A stretch of 64,000 bases of DNA from Piezodorus guildinii (GCA_023052935.1 CM041294.1:27702641-27766640); one strand, 5' to 3'. Positions 1-11,560 are shown, counted from the first letter of the stretch. The notes: generated from the letters alone by a model not told the origin. Numbers and translations are program-made.

Positions 1-32
1 CGGCATACTTCAAAACCGGAATCTTGTATTAT

Positions 33-157
33 ATACCGGAATATTGAATATGGGTATTTAAGCCCTTCTCGATACACATCACCTTTTCTATGACATATTC
101 TAAAGCTATATTAAACAAACCAGGTGAAAGGAAGTCACCTTGTTTCAAACCCGATCG
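33..157 (-). pseudogene. LINE reverse transcriptase fragment (RT motif B region)
   Basis: The minus strand reads through about 40 codons containing GLKQGDFLSPGLFNIALE, which matches the G-x-x-QGD-x-LSP-LLFN-ALE block of non-LTR retrotransposon reverse transcriptases (finger/palm region just before the YADD motif). It ends at an in-frame stop and no YADD follows, so it is a relic. The QGD form and ALE ending resemble RTE-like RTs more than Jockey or CR1, but clade assignment on 40 residues is tentative. The element probably continues beyond the left edge of the window. Confidence 0.6.
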
Positions 158-494
158 CATATGAATTAATTGCTATTCAAATATCTTCTATTTTGATTAC
201 TAACAATTCTTCGTGAAATAGGAGAACATACTTCCCTGAGTAATACAGCTACTCTTCGCCATGGAGTACAGTCAAATGAACTAATACCTATATCAGTTCA
301 GATTATGACGTTTCTCAGATTGAATTTGAGCTTTAAATCAGCTATTCCTCTTTTCTTCTATTAAAATATTCAGTTTTAATCTAATCAGAAGTTTATGACA
401 TTAAGCGAGTAATGGAGTTTATAAATTTCTGAAGATAGGATGTATTATTCAAAAGCTTCCTTTGTTCAAGGCTAGAGGCTTGTTTAGTTTTAGC
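158..494. other. no feature recognised
   Basis: Probably decayed continuation of the neighbouring LINE relic. I see no open frame or repeat that I can assign. Confidence 0.3.
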
Positions 495-861
495 TTAGCA
501 AGAATTTAGACTCGGATTCCGCACAACCTGATCTTTCATTGTCTCCTCTGGTGGGAAGTTATCGCGTATTATGTGAAGAGGTAGTACACCCGCTCTCTCA
601 ATTACTAAAACAGTTTCCAACTCGCCTTTATTAATAGAGCAAGTTACAGCGAGGACTATTTCTGTAGGATAGTGACTGGCAAGAGGTTGGGATATTAAAA
701 TAGACAGGTCGCTAGCCTCACCCTGACCCATTCGCCTAGTTAACTTTAATAATACCCAGTGTTGTCTACGCCTTGGCCAGGTTAGTGTATCTTCGTAGAT
801 GATGTTTGGGTTCTCTCTAAGTGCAATGGCAAATATAACTGTTTGATATATCTCCTACATG
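495..861 (-). other. unassigned open reading frame, about 120 codons
   Basis: On the minus strand a frame stays open from about 861 down to the stop at 495. The only internal Met lies at 731, so a 78-residue product is the ATG-initiated maximum. The upstream part (residues such as NPNIIYEDTLTWPRRRQHW) reads like coding sequence, which suggests an exon or a transposon fragment rather than a 78-aa gene. I recognise no domain. It lies on the same strand as the RT relic at 33-157 and could be another part of that element. Confidence 0.3.
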
Positions 862-1100
862 CCTTTTTGAACTATTGGATAAAAAAAAAAAAACATTAGA
901 GTTTTCTGTGTATTCCTCTCTCAATATGTCGAGATTCGTAGCGCAACCAGCGGAGAGACCTGTCCAAAGACGCCTTTCAGCTTTCCGGAAAAAAGTAACT
1001 TGTTTAAGTTATTTCAATTAATTGAATACTTATTAAAACACTTGTCCATGCGTTCTCCTTCTTACTGCATTGAGACTCATTCCATTTTAAAATTCATTAA
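862..1100. other. no feature recognised
   Basis: AT-rich sequence with an A run near 880. Nothing assignable. Confidence 0.3.
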
Positions 1101-1441
1101 CAATTGAGACGTTGAATTCCAAAAGGTACTATATCCTTTCAAGGAAATTTTACAGGATGCGCGAAAATCTCTCATTACTATATTATTAAACAAACTTATT
1201 TGATTTTTTTTCTAATTAGAATCTATAGTTTTAATTTACTATATTACTAACACCATGGAATGAAATGTTTTAGTATGATTTGGGACGAAAATAAATGAGT
1301 TTTTAAAGGACTTGAGTGTTCATCACATAAAATCAAATACAAGATTTCGGTAAAACTAAATAATTAGAATACAAATATGTCAAAATATCACTTTCGTAAA
1401 AAATGTCCTTTAGTACCATTTGGAAATCAACGTCTCAATTG
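1101..1441 (+). mobile_element. short TIR element (MITE-S family), solitary copy
   Basis: A 341-bp unit bounded by inverted repeats: it opens CAATTGAGACGTTGAATTCC followed by AAAAGGTACTATATCC and closes with the reverse complement (TTTAGTACCATTTGGAAATC, then AACGTCTCAATTG). There is no coding capacity. The same TIR recurs at 29821-30212, 34964-35155 and four times at 36151-37647. It is also shared by the 1.3-kb elements at 7866-9165 and 23236-24531, of which this looks like an internally deleted derivative. Flanks TTAA/TTAG hint at a TTAA target, but other copies do not confirm this, so the superfamily is unassigned. Confidence 0.75.
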
Positions 1442-1564
1442 TTAGGCAATATATTTAAATTTTCAAAATTTTAGTCAAGATCTTTATATAAGAGTTTTAT
1501 TTAACATAAAGATGGTTTCCTTAAATAACTGTCAATAGTTAAAATGGAAAAGCAAAAAAAAAAA

Positions 1565-2576
1565 TCTGGTGCGGGCAACACACGACATTCACTTACCTCA
1601 GTTTTCTTTTTTATTTATTTATTTATTCAACGTCACTTTATGTCACTATGGCTAATCGGACGAAGCTACAGTGAGAGTCCTAAATTTTGCCTATCCAGGT
1701 TTTTTAGGATAGGGATCTTTAACGAGTACCTGACATCGCACAGGCTCGGGACCACCTTTTAACGTCCCCTCCGAAGGACGGCGTAACTAAGGATTTTTAC
1801 TCCCATTAAAAAAGCTCAGTTTTCAAAATCGATTAATGAATTTTCAAGTACAGTAAGAGATAAAAATGAGTGAAACCATTAAAGAATTAATTAATTGGAA
1901 TTTCTATAGAAACAAATGTTTTATTTTAAAAAAATCTTAAATAAACAGTTAGTTTTATCGGCTTTTCATCACTCTCTATTAACTTTAAAAAGCTTGTGTA
2001 TAAGATAATATACTTTTTCAGTTTTCTCCTTTAGTTGTTATTCAAATTCGCACAACTTACATATTTAGCTGTTATTTATCAATGCTGACAAGGTAATGTG
2101 GTTATTTTTATAGAATCTACAAAATTAAAGGTACTTCAGAGGAAGATATCGGCATTTAAGCCCTGTCAGACTATTTTAATCAGAATGAAACCTACATGAT
2201 GTTAAATCCTATTCAATTTTGCAATGATATAGCAAGTTTAATCAAAATCGTCGGAACAGTTTTTGAGAAAATCTAAAAAAAGTGCAAAATGCATGTTATA
2301 AAGTGACTCTTCTGGTAAGCTCATTTTGATGAGAAAGGTTTTGTAACGTCTCGGGCGTATATTTGTCTTAAATATGAAATTTCAGTTTTATAGGATTTTT
2401 CGTTTCCGCGCGGGAGTTACAACACACACACACACACACATACACACAGACCTTTTTGCGGGACTTGGTCATTCAGACTCAGGAGACCCTAAAACGTGTA
2501 TTTCCGTTGAAAACTGGAATTCAAAAATTTTCACGATCGCAATACTTTCCCTTACTATATATAATAAGTGAAAGTA
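1565..2576 (+). mobile_element. HLN element (Helentron/HINE-like), full length with nested SINE
   Basis: Starts TCTGGTGCGGGCAACACACG, followed by a one-mismatch version of the subterminal 12-mer ACTTTCACTTAC. It ends in a hairpin around ACTTTCCCTTAC / ATAAGTGAAAGT, then an A run. A (CA)n microsatellite lies about 160 bp before the 3' end. No protein is encoded. A copy of the terminal 12-mer sits inverted in a 3' hairpin, and both ends abut A/T runs. That is the published anatomy of non-autonomous Helentrons (HINE/DINE-1). Orientation is called + when TCTGG is on the left. A 5'-truncated SINE-A (1607-1814) is inserted 30 bp inside the 5' end. Confidence 0.75.
1607..1814 (-). mobile_element. 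SINE-A, 5'-truncated, nested in HLN
   Basis: Body of the SINE-A family in reverse. The left side is the (AAAT)n-type tail. The right side stops before the tRNA-like head, as expected for 5' truncation during target-primed reverse transcription. It is flanked by a perfect 10-bp target duplication CTCAGTTTTC (1597-1606 and 1815-1824). This dates the insertion as later than the host HLN copy. Confidence 0.8.
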
Positions 2577-2802
2577 AAAAAAAACTAACTGAATTCTCTG
2601 ATGATTTTTGTATCCAAAAACGTACCTCATATGTCACTGATAATAGTTTTTTCATTGTTAAAACTGAACCGGTCTGGTTTAATGTTGTTTTTTTTTAAAC
2701 TTGATATTTGCCTCAGATTTCTTTGTATCACCATAGCCAAAAAATGTAGTTAGACTTTATTGACAATAAATATGTAATAAATCTGACAAAACTTGTCTAA
2801 AC

Positions 2803-2997
2803 TTCAAGTTTCATAGGAGTTTTCGTTTCCGCCCGGGAGTTACCACACACACCCAGACCTTTTTGCGGGACTTGGTCATTCAGACTCAGGAGACCCTAAA
2901 ACGTGTATTTATGTCGAAAACTGTAATTTGAAAATGTTACGATCGCAATACTTTCCCGTACTATATATGTATATTTCATATATAGGTAAGTGAAAGT
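2803..2997 (+). mobile_element. HLN 3'-end fragment
   Basis: The last 195 bp of an HLN copy: GGGAGTTACCACAC, the TTTTTGCGGGACTTGGTC segment, ACGATCGCAATACTTTCC, and the 3' hairpin. The hairpin carries an extra TA-rich segment between its two stems. Confidence 0.75.
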
Positions 2998-3446
2998 AAA
3001 AAAGAAGTTTTAAAAACCTGGAAATCTCATAATTATTATTTATTATTCTGGAATATTTGGAAAGTCCACTATACTTTTTTTTTAAATTAAGCACCACGCT
3101 TAGCTCTAGTGGCAAAGAAAGATTTAATGTGCTCTCTTGAGACACTGAATACCCCTTGACCTAATGGAGAAAGGATTCGATTGCAATCAAGTTGATTCTC
3201 TTTCCAAACACTTTAATATAAAGCGCACTTAAAGATAAGTACCACTTGAAGGCTGGGTATATATAACACTAGTCCTAAAATAACCTCTGTCGTCCAAAAC
3301 AAACACTAGTCACTAAAATGTTACAGTATTTATTTTTTAAATTAAAATAAAAAAAATGTTTAAAACTAATTGAAAAAACTTATAGCTTAGTGGTTTACTA
3401 GTGGATCCGTAATCCTTAGGCAATTATTTATCACTGTTGATGTATA
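2998..3446. other. no feature recognised
   Basis: AT-rich sequence without an assignable open frame or repeat. Confidence 0.3.
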
Positions 3447-4248
3447 GTGTCACTTATTTTCCATCACTTTTACAATTGTTGTGTGGTGTATGGCGGCCTC
3501 CAGGCTGTGCTTGAAGACAGACTAAAGCGCATTATGAACATTTTCTTAAGATTTGTCTTCGGCACTTCAAGGAGTTCTCATGTTACCCAATTAAACGGTG
3601 AATTAAAGTGGCTCCTCCCCTCAACCCGCAGACAATACTTTCTTGGATCATACCTCTACCAAGCTATCAATTCCCAACATCCTTCCTACATCTACAGTCT
3701 CCTTTATTTAAATCCTTAATCCACTCACTTGAAACTAGATCGCGACATTCTGACCTTTACCATCCTACCCACAGAACCAAAACCTTTGATCGTTCCTTCA
3801 TTATTCGCTCTACCGCACACTGGAATTCTCCACCAATCCATATCCGCCATGCTGCCTCTTTATCCTCATTCAAATCCCAACTTTTCCTATACCTTCTGTC
3901 ATCCTAAATAGACGATCAGAAATGTGATAAGTCAATTCTATCTATATAATAAAAATCTACATTGAATGAATGAAGATTACTGTTTACCACTCAAATTTTA
4001 ATTTGATTTTGCTTAAATACAATATAATATTTTCAGAAGATGAAATTTAGAAGATATATATTTTTTATTAATTTCTTTGTTATATTTTATCTTTAGTATT
4101 TTTCCACATTGTAATTTTAAATAATCGTAGTAAATAATAATTAATCATGTTTTTTTGTCTGTTGGCCAGACATATTATATATTCCAATTGTACATAACTG
4201 TTATTCTTAGGGGACCTAGTCGCAGAATAATTTTTTTTTCTATTTTAT
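3447..4248 (+). pseudogene. CR1-like LINE, 5'-truncated 3' end
   Basis: Two overlapping frames encode the C-terminal post-RT region of a CR1/Jockey-superfamily LINE: VYGGLQAVLEDRLKRIMN, LRFVFGTSR, ELKWLLPSTRRQYFLGSYLY, then (one frameshift later) ETRSRHSDLY, RSFIIRSTAHWNSPP and FKSQLFLYLLSS followed by a stop near 3907. The 3' untranslated region runs to a TTTCTATTTTATTCT tail near 4248. That tail is the same as in the longer copy ending at 54035, which supports one family. The 5' end is missing, as is usual for LINEs. It is inactive. Confidence 0.75.
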
Positions 4249-5085
4249 TCTCCCTTTATACAGCTGACATTCCACTCCATCCTCATACTGTCCTCAATAC
4301 TTATGCTGATGACACGTGTGTCTTATCCGTCCATAATGATCCTTCTACTACATCCCAATCCCTTCAGTCCCACATCACAGCCATTGAAGAATGGTGTCAA
4401 AATCGGAGGATTAAAATAAACCCCAACAAATCCCACCAAATCACCTTTACCCTTCGCCGCAAACCGATGAGTTCCTTTAATAACATAACCCTTACTCCTG
4501 TTGAGGAAATCCGATCTTGACAAGCGCCTTACTTGGAATCCTCACACAAAACTGAAACGACAAGAAACTGCTCGAAGATATCGATTACTACAACACTTAC
4601 TAGACAAACGTTCAAAACTTCCTGTATATTACTAAAGACTCATTTACATCACTATTATCAGATCTATTTGGACATATGGAATCCAGCTTTGGGTCTCTAC
4701 GAAACCATCTAATTCCTCCCGCATCCAGTCCCTACAATCCAAAATCCTTCGCAAAATCCTGAATGCCCCTTATTTTGTTACAAATCAACTCATTCATAAT
4801 GACCTTAACATCCAATTTGTTGCAGACATAGCCCGTGATAGATACTCCTCTTTTCATTCTAAACTCCCTGTCCATACAAATCCACTTGTCCGTAATTTAT
4901 CTTCCTCAGATATCCCTGATAACCCTCCAAGGCGACTAAAAAGAAGGTGGCCTCGGAACCTATTGAGCTAAAATAGTGGGTAGTTCTTTCTCAAGACATT
5001 TTCATGAATTTTTTTTTCCACTCCTCATATTTACTTATTGTGTTCTTTAATAAAGTTGTAAATTATTATAAATAAATAAAAATAA
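4249..5085 (+). pseudogene. Jockey-clade LINE, 5'-truncated RT/C-terminal relic
   Basis: Begins inside the RT domain with LYTADIPLHPHTVLNTYADDT (YADD is RT motif C). It continues with the thumb and C-terminal region characteristic of Jockey elements: SHITAIEEWCQNRRIKINPN, then, with stops and shifts, the equivalents of LDKRLTWNPHT, LIYITIIRS and RRWPRNLLS. The 3' end reads TTGTAAATTATTATAAATAAAT plus an A-rich tail. Several stops and frameshifts make it dead. Related copies lie at 24895, 37851, 49372, 51450 and 58620. Confidence 0.75.
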
Positions 5086-6047
5086 AACATATAAAATATT
5101 TTATTCTATAGTTTCTTAAATATTTATTTTTAATTGATGTGAATATTTCGTAGTGAAGTAATCAGAAATATTGCAAGATACCGCCTTGTTTATTTATTAT
5201 TTTATTTATTTATTTTGTATTAATTAAAAAAAGAGAATCAATAAATAAATCCCATTTTCCATATTTCCCACCATTCCTAAGATTCAATTATATTTCTCTC
5301 TATAGATCCTTTGCTACGAAATCCAAACCCTCATTTTTCTTAGATCTCATCTCATATATATTTCATTATATTATTTTTATTTATCCTTAGAATATTATGT
5401 TTTTTATGTGGCCATTCTCAGCGATCCTATAGTAGAACTTAACCTTAGATATCGCTGTACAATTCAAAACATCCCCGCTTCAACTGGGCTGGCACTGGGC
5501 TCTTATCCTTCCCCATTGAATCTATTCTAAGGTTTTATCTCAGTATTTATTTTTGGCTGAGTAATCGAATTTAAAGATCTCTGCAACAAAAACTGTCACA
5601 CTGTTAAAATGTCAGTTAAACAATATTCGGTTTAAGTTTAAGCATGGTATTAATTATAAGAAAAAAGTATTTTAACTTCATATATAATAAACTATTTGTA
5701 TATAATAATTATTATTAATGGGAAAATATATTTTGTGTTTCAGGTATGGTTTTCGCAAGGGAGGGAAGTCATGAAAACGTATGGGATGGTAACTAAAAGT
5801 GTGTATGTCTGTTATTATTTTTTTACTATGTTTACATATGTCTTAATTGTTTTATTTATATATTTTAAATAATTTCATAATGAGTTTGAAAAAAAAAAAT
5901 TTGGGTTTCATTTACTTCCGAAGATGAGCCCTGTGCAATATATTTTACATATACAAATTTTACCCGGGAAAAAAACTTATTTATATTACTCAATTATTGT
6001 CAAGATCCGTTCAATTTTTAAGATAGCAAATAATTAATATTTTCCAT
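5086..6047. other. no feature recognised
   Basis: AT-rich sequence. The segment 5230-5540 is less skewed (pyrimidine-rich stretches) but I find no open frame above 60 codons and no copy elsewhere in the window. Confidence 0.3.
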
Positions 6048-6200
6048 TGTTGTTTATTTATTCACCTTAAATTAGCATAAATGTGGGAAAACGGACGGTG
6101 CTTAAGAGGGAGTCCTAAATTTTGGCTATCCTGGTTTAATTATGGTATGAATTTTTAACGAATACCTGACATCGCACAGGGTCCGGAACGCCATTTTACG
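6048..6200 (-). mobile_element. SINE-A fragment
   Basis: Tail-proximal half of SINE-A in reverse (segments matching GGAGTCCTAAATTTTGGCTA and GAATACCTGACATCGCACAG). It is cut off where a (TG)n tract begins and passes directly into a truncated HLN copy. The junction looks like a rearrangement or an insertion into the HLN microsatellite. Confidence 0.65.
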
Positions 6201-6929
6201 TGTGTGTGTGTGTGTGTGTGTGTGTAAGTCCTATGAAACTGAAATTTCATATTTAAGACAACTATACGCCCGAGATGTTACAAACACTTTTCATCAAAAT
6301 CGGCTAACCAGAAGAGTCACTTTAAACCATGCGTATTGTACCTTTTTTCGATTCTCTCAAAAACGGTAGCGACGATTATGATTAAACTCGCTATATCAAT
6401 GCAAAATTTAATAGGATTTAACATCATTTAGGTTTTATTCTGATTAAAATAGTCTGACAGAGCTTAAATGCAGCTATTTTGAATTTTCTTCCTCTTAAGT
6501 ACCTTTATTTTTGTTGATTCTATAAAACTAACTTTATTTTCTTGTTGCCACTGATAAAAAACAAGTTGAACGAATTTGAAAAGCAATTAAAGGAGAAAAC
6601 TGAAAAAATATTTTTTTAATGCAATTTTTTGTTTTTGAACATAAAAACAGTAATATATGTATGATACACCGTTGGAAAGCTAAAGATTTTAGAAAAAAAT
6701 ATTAAGCATTCACAAGCTTTTAAAAGTTGATAGAGAGTGATAAAAAGTCAATAAAACTAAGCGATTATTTTTGATAATAATACAATCGATTTTTAATACA
6801 ACACATGTTTCTATAGAAAATACATTTAATTAATTATTTAATGGTTCTACTGATTTTTATCTCTTACTGTATTTGAAAATTCTTTTATCGATTTTAAAAA
6901 AGTGAAAGCCGTGTGTTGCCCGCACCAGA
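6201..6929 (-). mobile_element. HLN element, 3'-truncated at the (TG)n tract
   Basis: Reverse-orientation HLN from the internal microsatellite to the 5' terminus (GTGTTGCCCGCACCAGA at 6913-6929). The last ~160 bp with the hairpin are absent, and the expanded (TG)n now abuts a SINE-A fragment. The subterminal GTAAGTGAAAGT is partly lost. Confidence 0.75.
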
Positions 6930-7620
6930 TTTTTTCTTGATGAAAATGTATAAAGGTTATTCCTATCAAAATTAATTTTAATAAACATTTATTGTTATGA
7001 AATTTTTACAAAGATTTGGTAATGTGAATATAATACGTTATAAAATACTATTAAGTTTTAGTTTCATCTGTAACTTCAGCTAACCCAATTAAAATGTAAT
7101 GTTTAAATTGAACTTTTTCACGATTAATTTATTACAGATTTACTTTTCTATGACTAAAATGCAGAAAAATTAGTAAAATCCCTTTTAACTTTTAACTTAC
7201 TCATCATTCCAACGGTTTTGTGAGTTACTTAATTTCTTTATCTTGATTAAGACTAGAAACATAAACAGATTATAATTCATGAAAACGAAGCCTAGAAGAA
7301 GTATGGAGTGAAGTGTTATGTATTGGTGAGTAAGAGCGGGTAGGAAATGATGCTGAGAGAGAATTAAGGCTTTGGGAGATTAGCCTGCCACTAATGGCTT
7401 ACTTTCAAAGGTTCTCAGCCAAAAAGGTCTCTCGCTAATACACCCCCCGTTTTTTTCACCAACCCTCCATTGTAAGTCATCCCCTAGGATTCACCACGTC
7501 ATTTTTTCAATTTCGTTTTTAGTATTTTACGCCTAATGAGGAAGTATTATTTTTGTAAGTAGAGCAACCTGCATATATTGATTTTTCTTTTGCGTTAAAG
7601 ACCTTTCAGAGCACATATCA
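6930..7620. other. no feature recognised
   Basis: AT-rich, with a less skewed patch at 7260-7520. No assignable frame or repeat. Confidence 0.3.

Positions 7621-7621
<1 letters not shown>

Positions 7622-7700
<79 letters not shown>
7622..7700. repeat. (AT)n microsatellite
   Basis: About 38 uninterrupted AT dinucleotides. Confidence 0.95.
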
Positions 7701-7703
<3 letters not shown>

Positions 7704-7865
7704 ATATACATATACATATAAATCTCGAGTACCGGTGTTAGAGGTCGTACTCCTCTGAAACTGCTGGACCGATGTTTGTGTTTATTTAGTAGGTATAACA
7801 CAATTGTTTGTATGATGTAAATATATGTCTTACATCCTTATATCATTTATTTATATTTATTTCTA

Positions 7866-9165
7866 TTGATACGTTGATTTCCAAAAGGTACTATATCCAC
7901 TTTGGAAAATTTTACAGGAAACGCAAAAATATGTCATTTATTTATTATTAGACCAATTTATGTGATTCTTTTTTATTGAAATAAAAAGTTGCCAACTCAC
8001 TTTCCCAAATTATTGCACTTTTCCGATAATTTTAAACAATATAATACTGATATAGTACTTTTTGGAACGAAACATGGATATAGTACTTTTTGGAAAGAAT
8101 TTAAATGGATTAAGTACTTTTTGGAAGAATACAACGCGAGATGAGTTGGTAACAGTCACTATAACCTTCCTGATACATTACCGATAACTAACGTCTTTAT
8201 ATAGTTAATTACTAAGTTATGTATATTTCCTTTTTCTCCCTCTGAGAAATATCTTTCTTTGTTTGTTAATTGCATTGATTATATATTATTCATAAAGAAA
8301 GTGAATATTAAAAGGACAATTTATCTATTTATGGCACAATAATAAGAAAGTATGTAATTATGATGTTTGTTTTGAACTTGTATTTACTATTTGTGTGAAT
8401 TTAGCATATATAACGATATTACTAATGACGTGTAAACAATATTTAACCATAGATACTGATAAATAATAACTTTTCAGCTTATATTTTGTATTAAAAAATC
8501 GACTACTAAGTTAGATCAGGCACAGATTTTCTTCACCTATTTAGCAAGTTCGTGGAATGCTAATTCCAACTATTTGCTGCAACAAATACTATTATTCTAT
8601 TAAAATGTGAGATTCTAAAAAATTTAAACCAAATTTATGTTGCTGCAAGCAGAAATACTATGAAAAAACTTAATTTAATTGACAACGTAAAATAACCAAG
8701 GCGACGCAACTAAGTTGTTTCGAATAGCCTAAAAACTGATTATTAGGTTAAAAACCAGTGATTCAAGACGTGCTAATTGAACCAATAAAGATAATAAAAT
8801 GATGAAAACAATAAATTAATGGTGATATATTACGGGATTAGGTGCTTCTGCCCTAAGTAGAAAATATATTACATTTTGGAAGGAAATGAAAGGAAAGGTT
8901 ATATCTGTTTACATAGGATATAGTACGTTTTGGAACGAGACACGGATATAGTACCTTTTGGAATGACATAAAATGTGGATTTAGTACCTTTTGGAATGAA
9001 ATGCAATTTTTAAATACTTAAATACTAAAAGGATTTTTATGTTTTTTAGATAAAATTTGATGACGGATTTAGATAAAACTAAACCATTAGAATACAAATA
9101 TGTGAAAATATCAAATTTGAAAATAATGTCCTTTAGTACCTTTTGGAAATCAACGTCTTAATTAT
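7866..9165 (+). mobile_element. 1.3-kb TIR element with internal iterons (MITE-L)
   Basis: Bounded by the same TIR as the ~390-bp MITE-S family (left ACGTTGATTTCCAAAAGGTA; right reverse complement ending near 9165). It shares about 100 bp with MITE-S at each end. The interior holds repeats of a 20-bp motif GGATATAGTACCTTTTGGAA and variants near 8050, 8076, 8108, 8864, 8916, 8944 and 8978. All are in the orientation of the right TIR and grouped toward the two ends. Such iterated TIR-like motifs are typical transposase-binding arrays. There is no open frame, so it is non-autonomous. A second copy lies inverted at 23236-24531. Confidence 0.75.
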
Positions 9166-9177
9166 AGGTTGTTGTTG

Positions 9178-9180
<3 letters not shown>

Positions 9181-9252
<72 letters not shown>
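9181..9252. repeat. (AT)n microsatellite
   Basis: About 36 AT dinucleotides immediately after the MITE-L element. Confidence 0.95.
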
Positions 9253-9257
<5 letters not shown>

Positions 9258-9377
9258 TTTATGTAATTTGACTTTATCATTGTTTTCTGTATATATTGTG
9301 TGAATGTGGTCACATATCACCATTACTAATGTTCATTTAGAAACAAATTGTAATATATCTCAATAAATAAATATAAA

Positions 9378-9422
<45 letters not shown>
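9253..9422 (+). mobile_element. possible LINE 3' end with poly(A)
   Basis: Ends AATAAATAAATATAAAGTT followed by 42 consecutive A residues, an AATAAA signal and tail as at retroposed 3' ends. The body is too short to assign, and the upstream boundary is hidden by the (AT)n tract. Confidence 0.45.
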
Positions 9423-9424
<2 letters not shown>

Positions 9425-9482
9425 AGGTATAAGTATCGTTGCTAAACTATATTTTATACTGCTAGGTGATTCAGATGTTTTT

Positions 9483-10345
9483 ACTTTCACTGACTATACA
9501 TAGTAAGGGGAAGTTTTGCGATCGTGAAAATTTTCGAATTCCAGTTTTCGACGAGTCCAAATAACCAAGTCCCGCAAAAAGGTCTGTGTGTGTGTGGTAA
9601 CTCCCGGGCGGAAACGGTAAGTCCTATGAAACTGAAATTTCATATTTAAGACAACTATACGCCCGAGACGTGACAAAACTTTTTTCATCAAAATGAGTCT
9701 ACCAGAAGAGGCACTTTATATCATGCATTTTTCACCTTTTTTCGATTTTCTCAAAAACGGTTCCGACGATTTTGATTAAACTCGCTATATCGATGTAAAA
9801 TTTAATGGGCTTTAATATCATGTAGGTTTTATTAAGATAAAAATGGTCTGACAGGGCTTAAATACCGATATTTTAAATTTTCTTCCCCTAAAGTACCTTT
9901 AATTTTGTAGATTCAATAATAATTTCTAGATTATCTTGTTAACGCTGATGAAAAACAGGTAAATATATAAATTGAATAAATTCGATAGCCAATTAAAGGA
10001 GAAAACATAAAAAATATTTTTTTAATGCAATTTTTCGTTTTTGAACATAAGAGCAGTAATATACATGTATGATATACCGTTGGAAAGCTAAAGATTTTAG
10101 AAAAAAATATCATCTCATACACAAGCTATTAGAAGTTAATGAAGAGTGATGAAAAGAAGATAAAACTAACTGATTATTTAAGATAATATAATAGATTTTT
10201 TAATAAAACACATGTTTCTATATAAATTCAATTTGATTAATTCCTTAATAATTTCACGTATTTTTATCTCTAACTGTATTTGAAAATTCTTTCATTGATT
10301 TTAAAAATGGAGCTAAGTGAAAGTCGTGTGTTGCCCGCACCAGAT
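9483..10345 (-). mobile_element. HLN element, full-length reference copy (863 bp)
   Basis: Uninterrupted copy. The left end carries the 3' hairpin (ACTTTCACTGACTATACATA, GTAAGGGGAAG), then GCGATCGTGAAAATTTTCG, the GTCCCGCAAAAAGGTCTG segment, (GT)n, GTAACTCCCGGGCGGAAACG, and GGTAAGTCCTATGAAACTGA. The right end is the 5' terminus GTGTTGCCCGCACCAGA preceded by AAGTGAAAG. Both ends abut T runs. There is no coding capacity. It is useful as the family model. Confidence 0.8.
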
Positions 10346-11199
10346 TTTTATTCATGAAAAGGTTTTTTTTTAAATATACTTTTATTATTTGGCTTAAAAA
10401 ATACCTATAACCCTAAATTGTCACCCTATTTACCCCATCCTTCCATTTTTTATTGCGATTTTAGTATTTTTGTATAAAAAATAGCACTTAAATATGAGGA
10501 ATCTCAGTTGAAACTATTGCATAAAAGCACCTTAACTAATACTTTTTTTGTATATGTAAACATTATTTTATAAATACAGAGAGGGTTTAATTGAAATATT
10601 GAAAAACGATACAAACTTAGTTTATAACCCTATATTATTCCAAGGGCTAGTCCCAGAATAAATAATTAAATTATTATTATTATCATTAAATACAACCATC
10701 GAAACTAAATAAGATATGAAAATTTAAATTATAATTTATGAAATCAATTGATATATTTTAAAATAATAGAATAGAACTATCTGAAATAAATTACTGAAAA
10801 GGTTAAACTTGACAAACATTTATATTTAACAACTGTCTGTTTTAAATATTTATTTCACATTTGATGACAATGCTCACTTGTAAACTTTACTTACGAACTC
10901 ATCTGCATTACGGTCTCTTGCTTATTTATTATTTCTTGCCCGCAGTGGTCTCTCTCAGTCACGTAGGCTTTAGTCCATAAAAATTAAACAGAAACAGTAT
11001 TTAGTGGCTTAAAAAAAATATTTCAAGATGGTGACAGTAATGATGCCTTAATGGTCGCTTTTTATGAGGTGTCAGTTTATGTTGGAAAATAATGGGATTT
11101 CAAATTAAATTTTATGACCAAAACTAGTGAAAAAAAACAACATAAATACTGTTATAAAAACATGAATGAAAAAAACAACGCCTTATTGGTTCGTTTTAA
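10346..11199. other. mostly unassigned; short LINE tail at about 10625-10690
   Basis: The only recognisable part is a CR1-like LINE 3' end on the + strand near 10625-10690 (CTAGTCCCAGAATAAATAAT then TTATTATTATTA), matching the tail at 19595-19637. The rest is AT-rich without assignable frames. Confidence 0.4.
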
Positions 11200-11349
11200 A
11201 TTTATTCTTTCTTAAAAGAACATATGATTTCTTTTTTCCGAACATAAGAATATTAATATAGCTGTATAGCACCGTTGGATAGCTAAAAATTAAAAAAAAA
11301 AATTGTAATTTATATTGTGTAGGTTTTTTTACTTTCACTTACTATACAT
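11200..11349 (-). mobile_element. degenerate HLN fragment
   Basis: Diverged match to the HLN segment around GAACATAAGAAT.TTAATATA and the ACCGTTGGATAGCTAAA line. It is followed by an isolated HLN hairpin (TTTTTACTTTCACTTACTAT) at 11329-11348. Confidence 0.5.
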
Positions 11350-11351
11350 AG

Positions 11352-11507
11352 TTTTTTAATATATAAGGTTTTCAACCACTAGGGTTATTTTAGGCCTAAA
11401 TTAATAATACAAATACAATAATTTAAGTAAAATACAAAAAAAGTCTAGATAATTACCTATCGGAAAAGAATAAAATAAAAATATTAAAACTCAACAACAT
11501 GAACATA

Positions 11508-11560
<53 letters not shown>

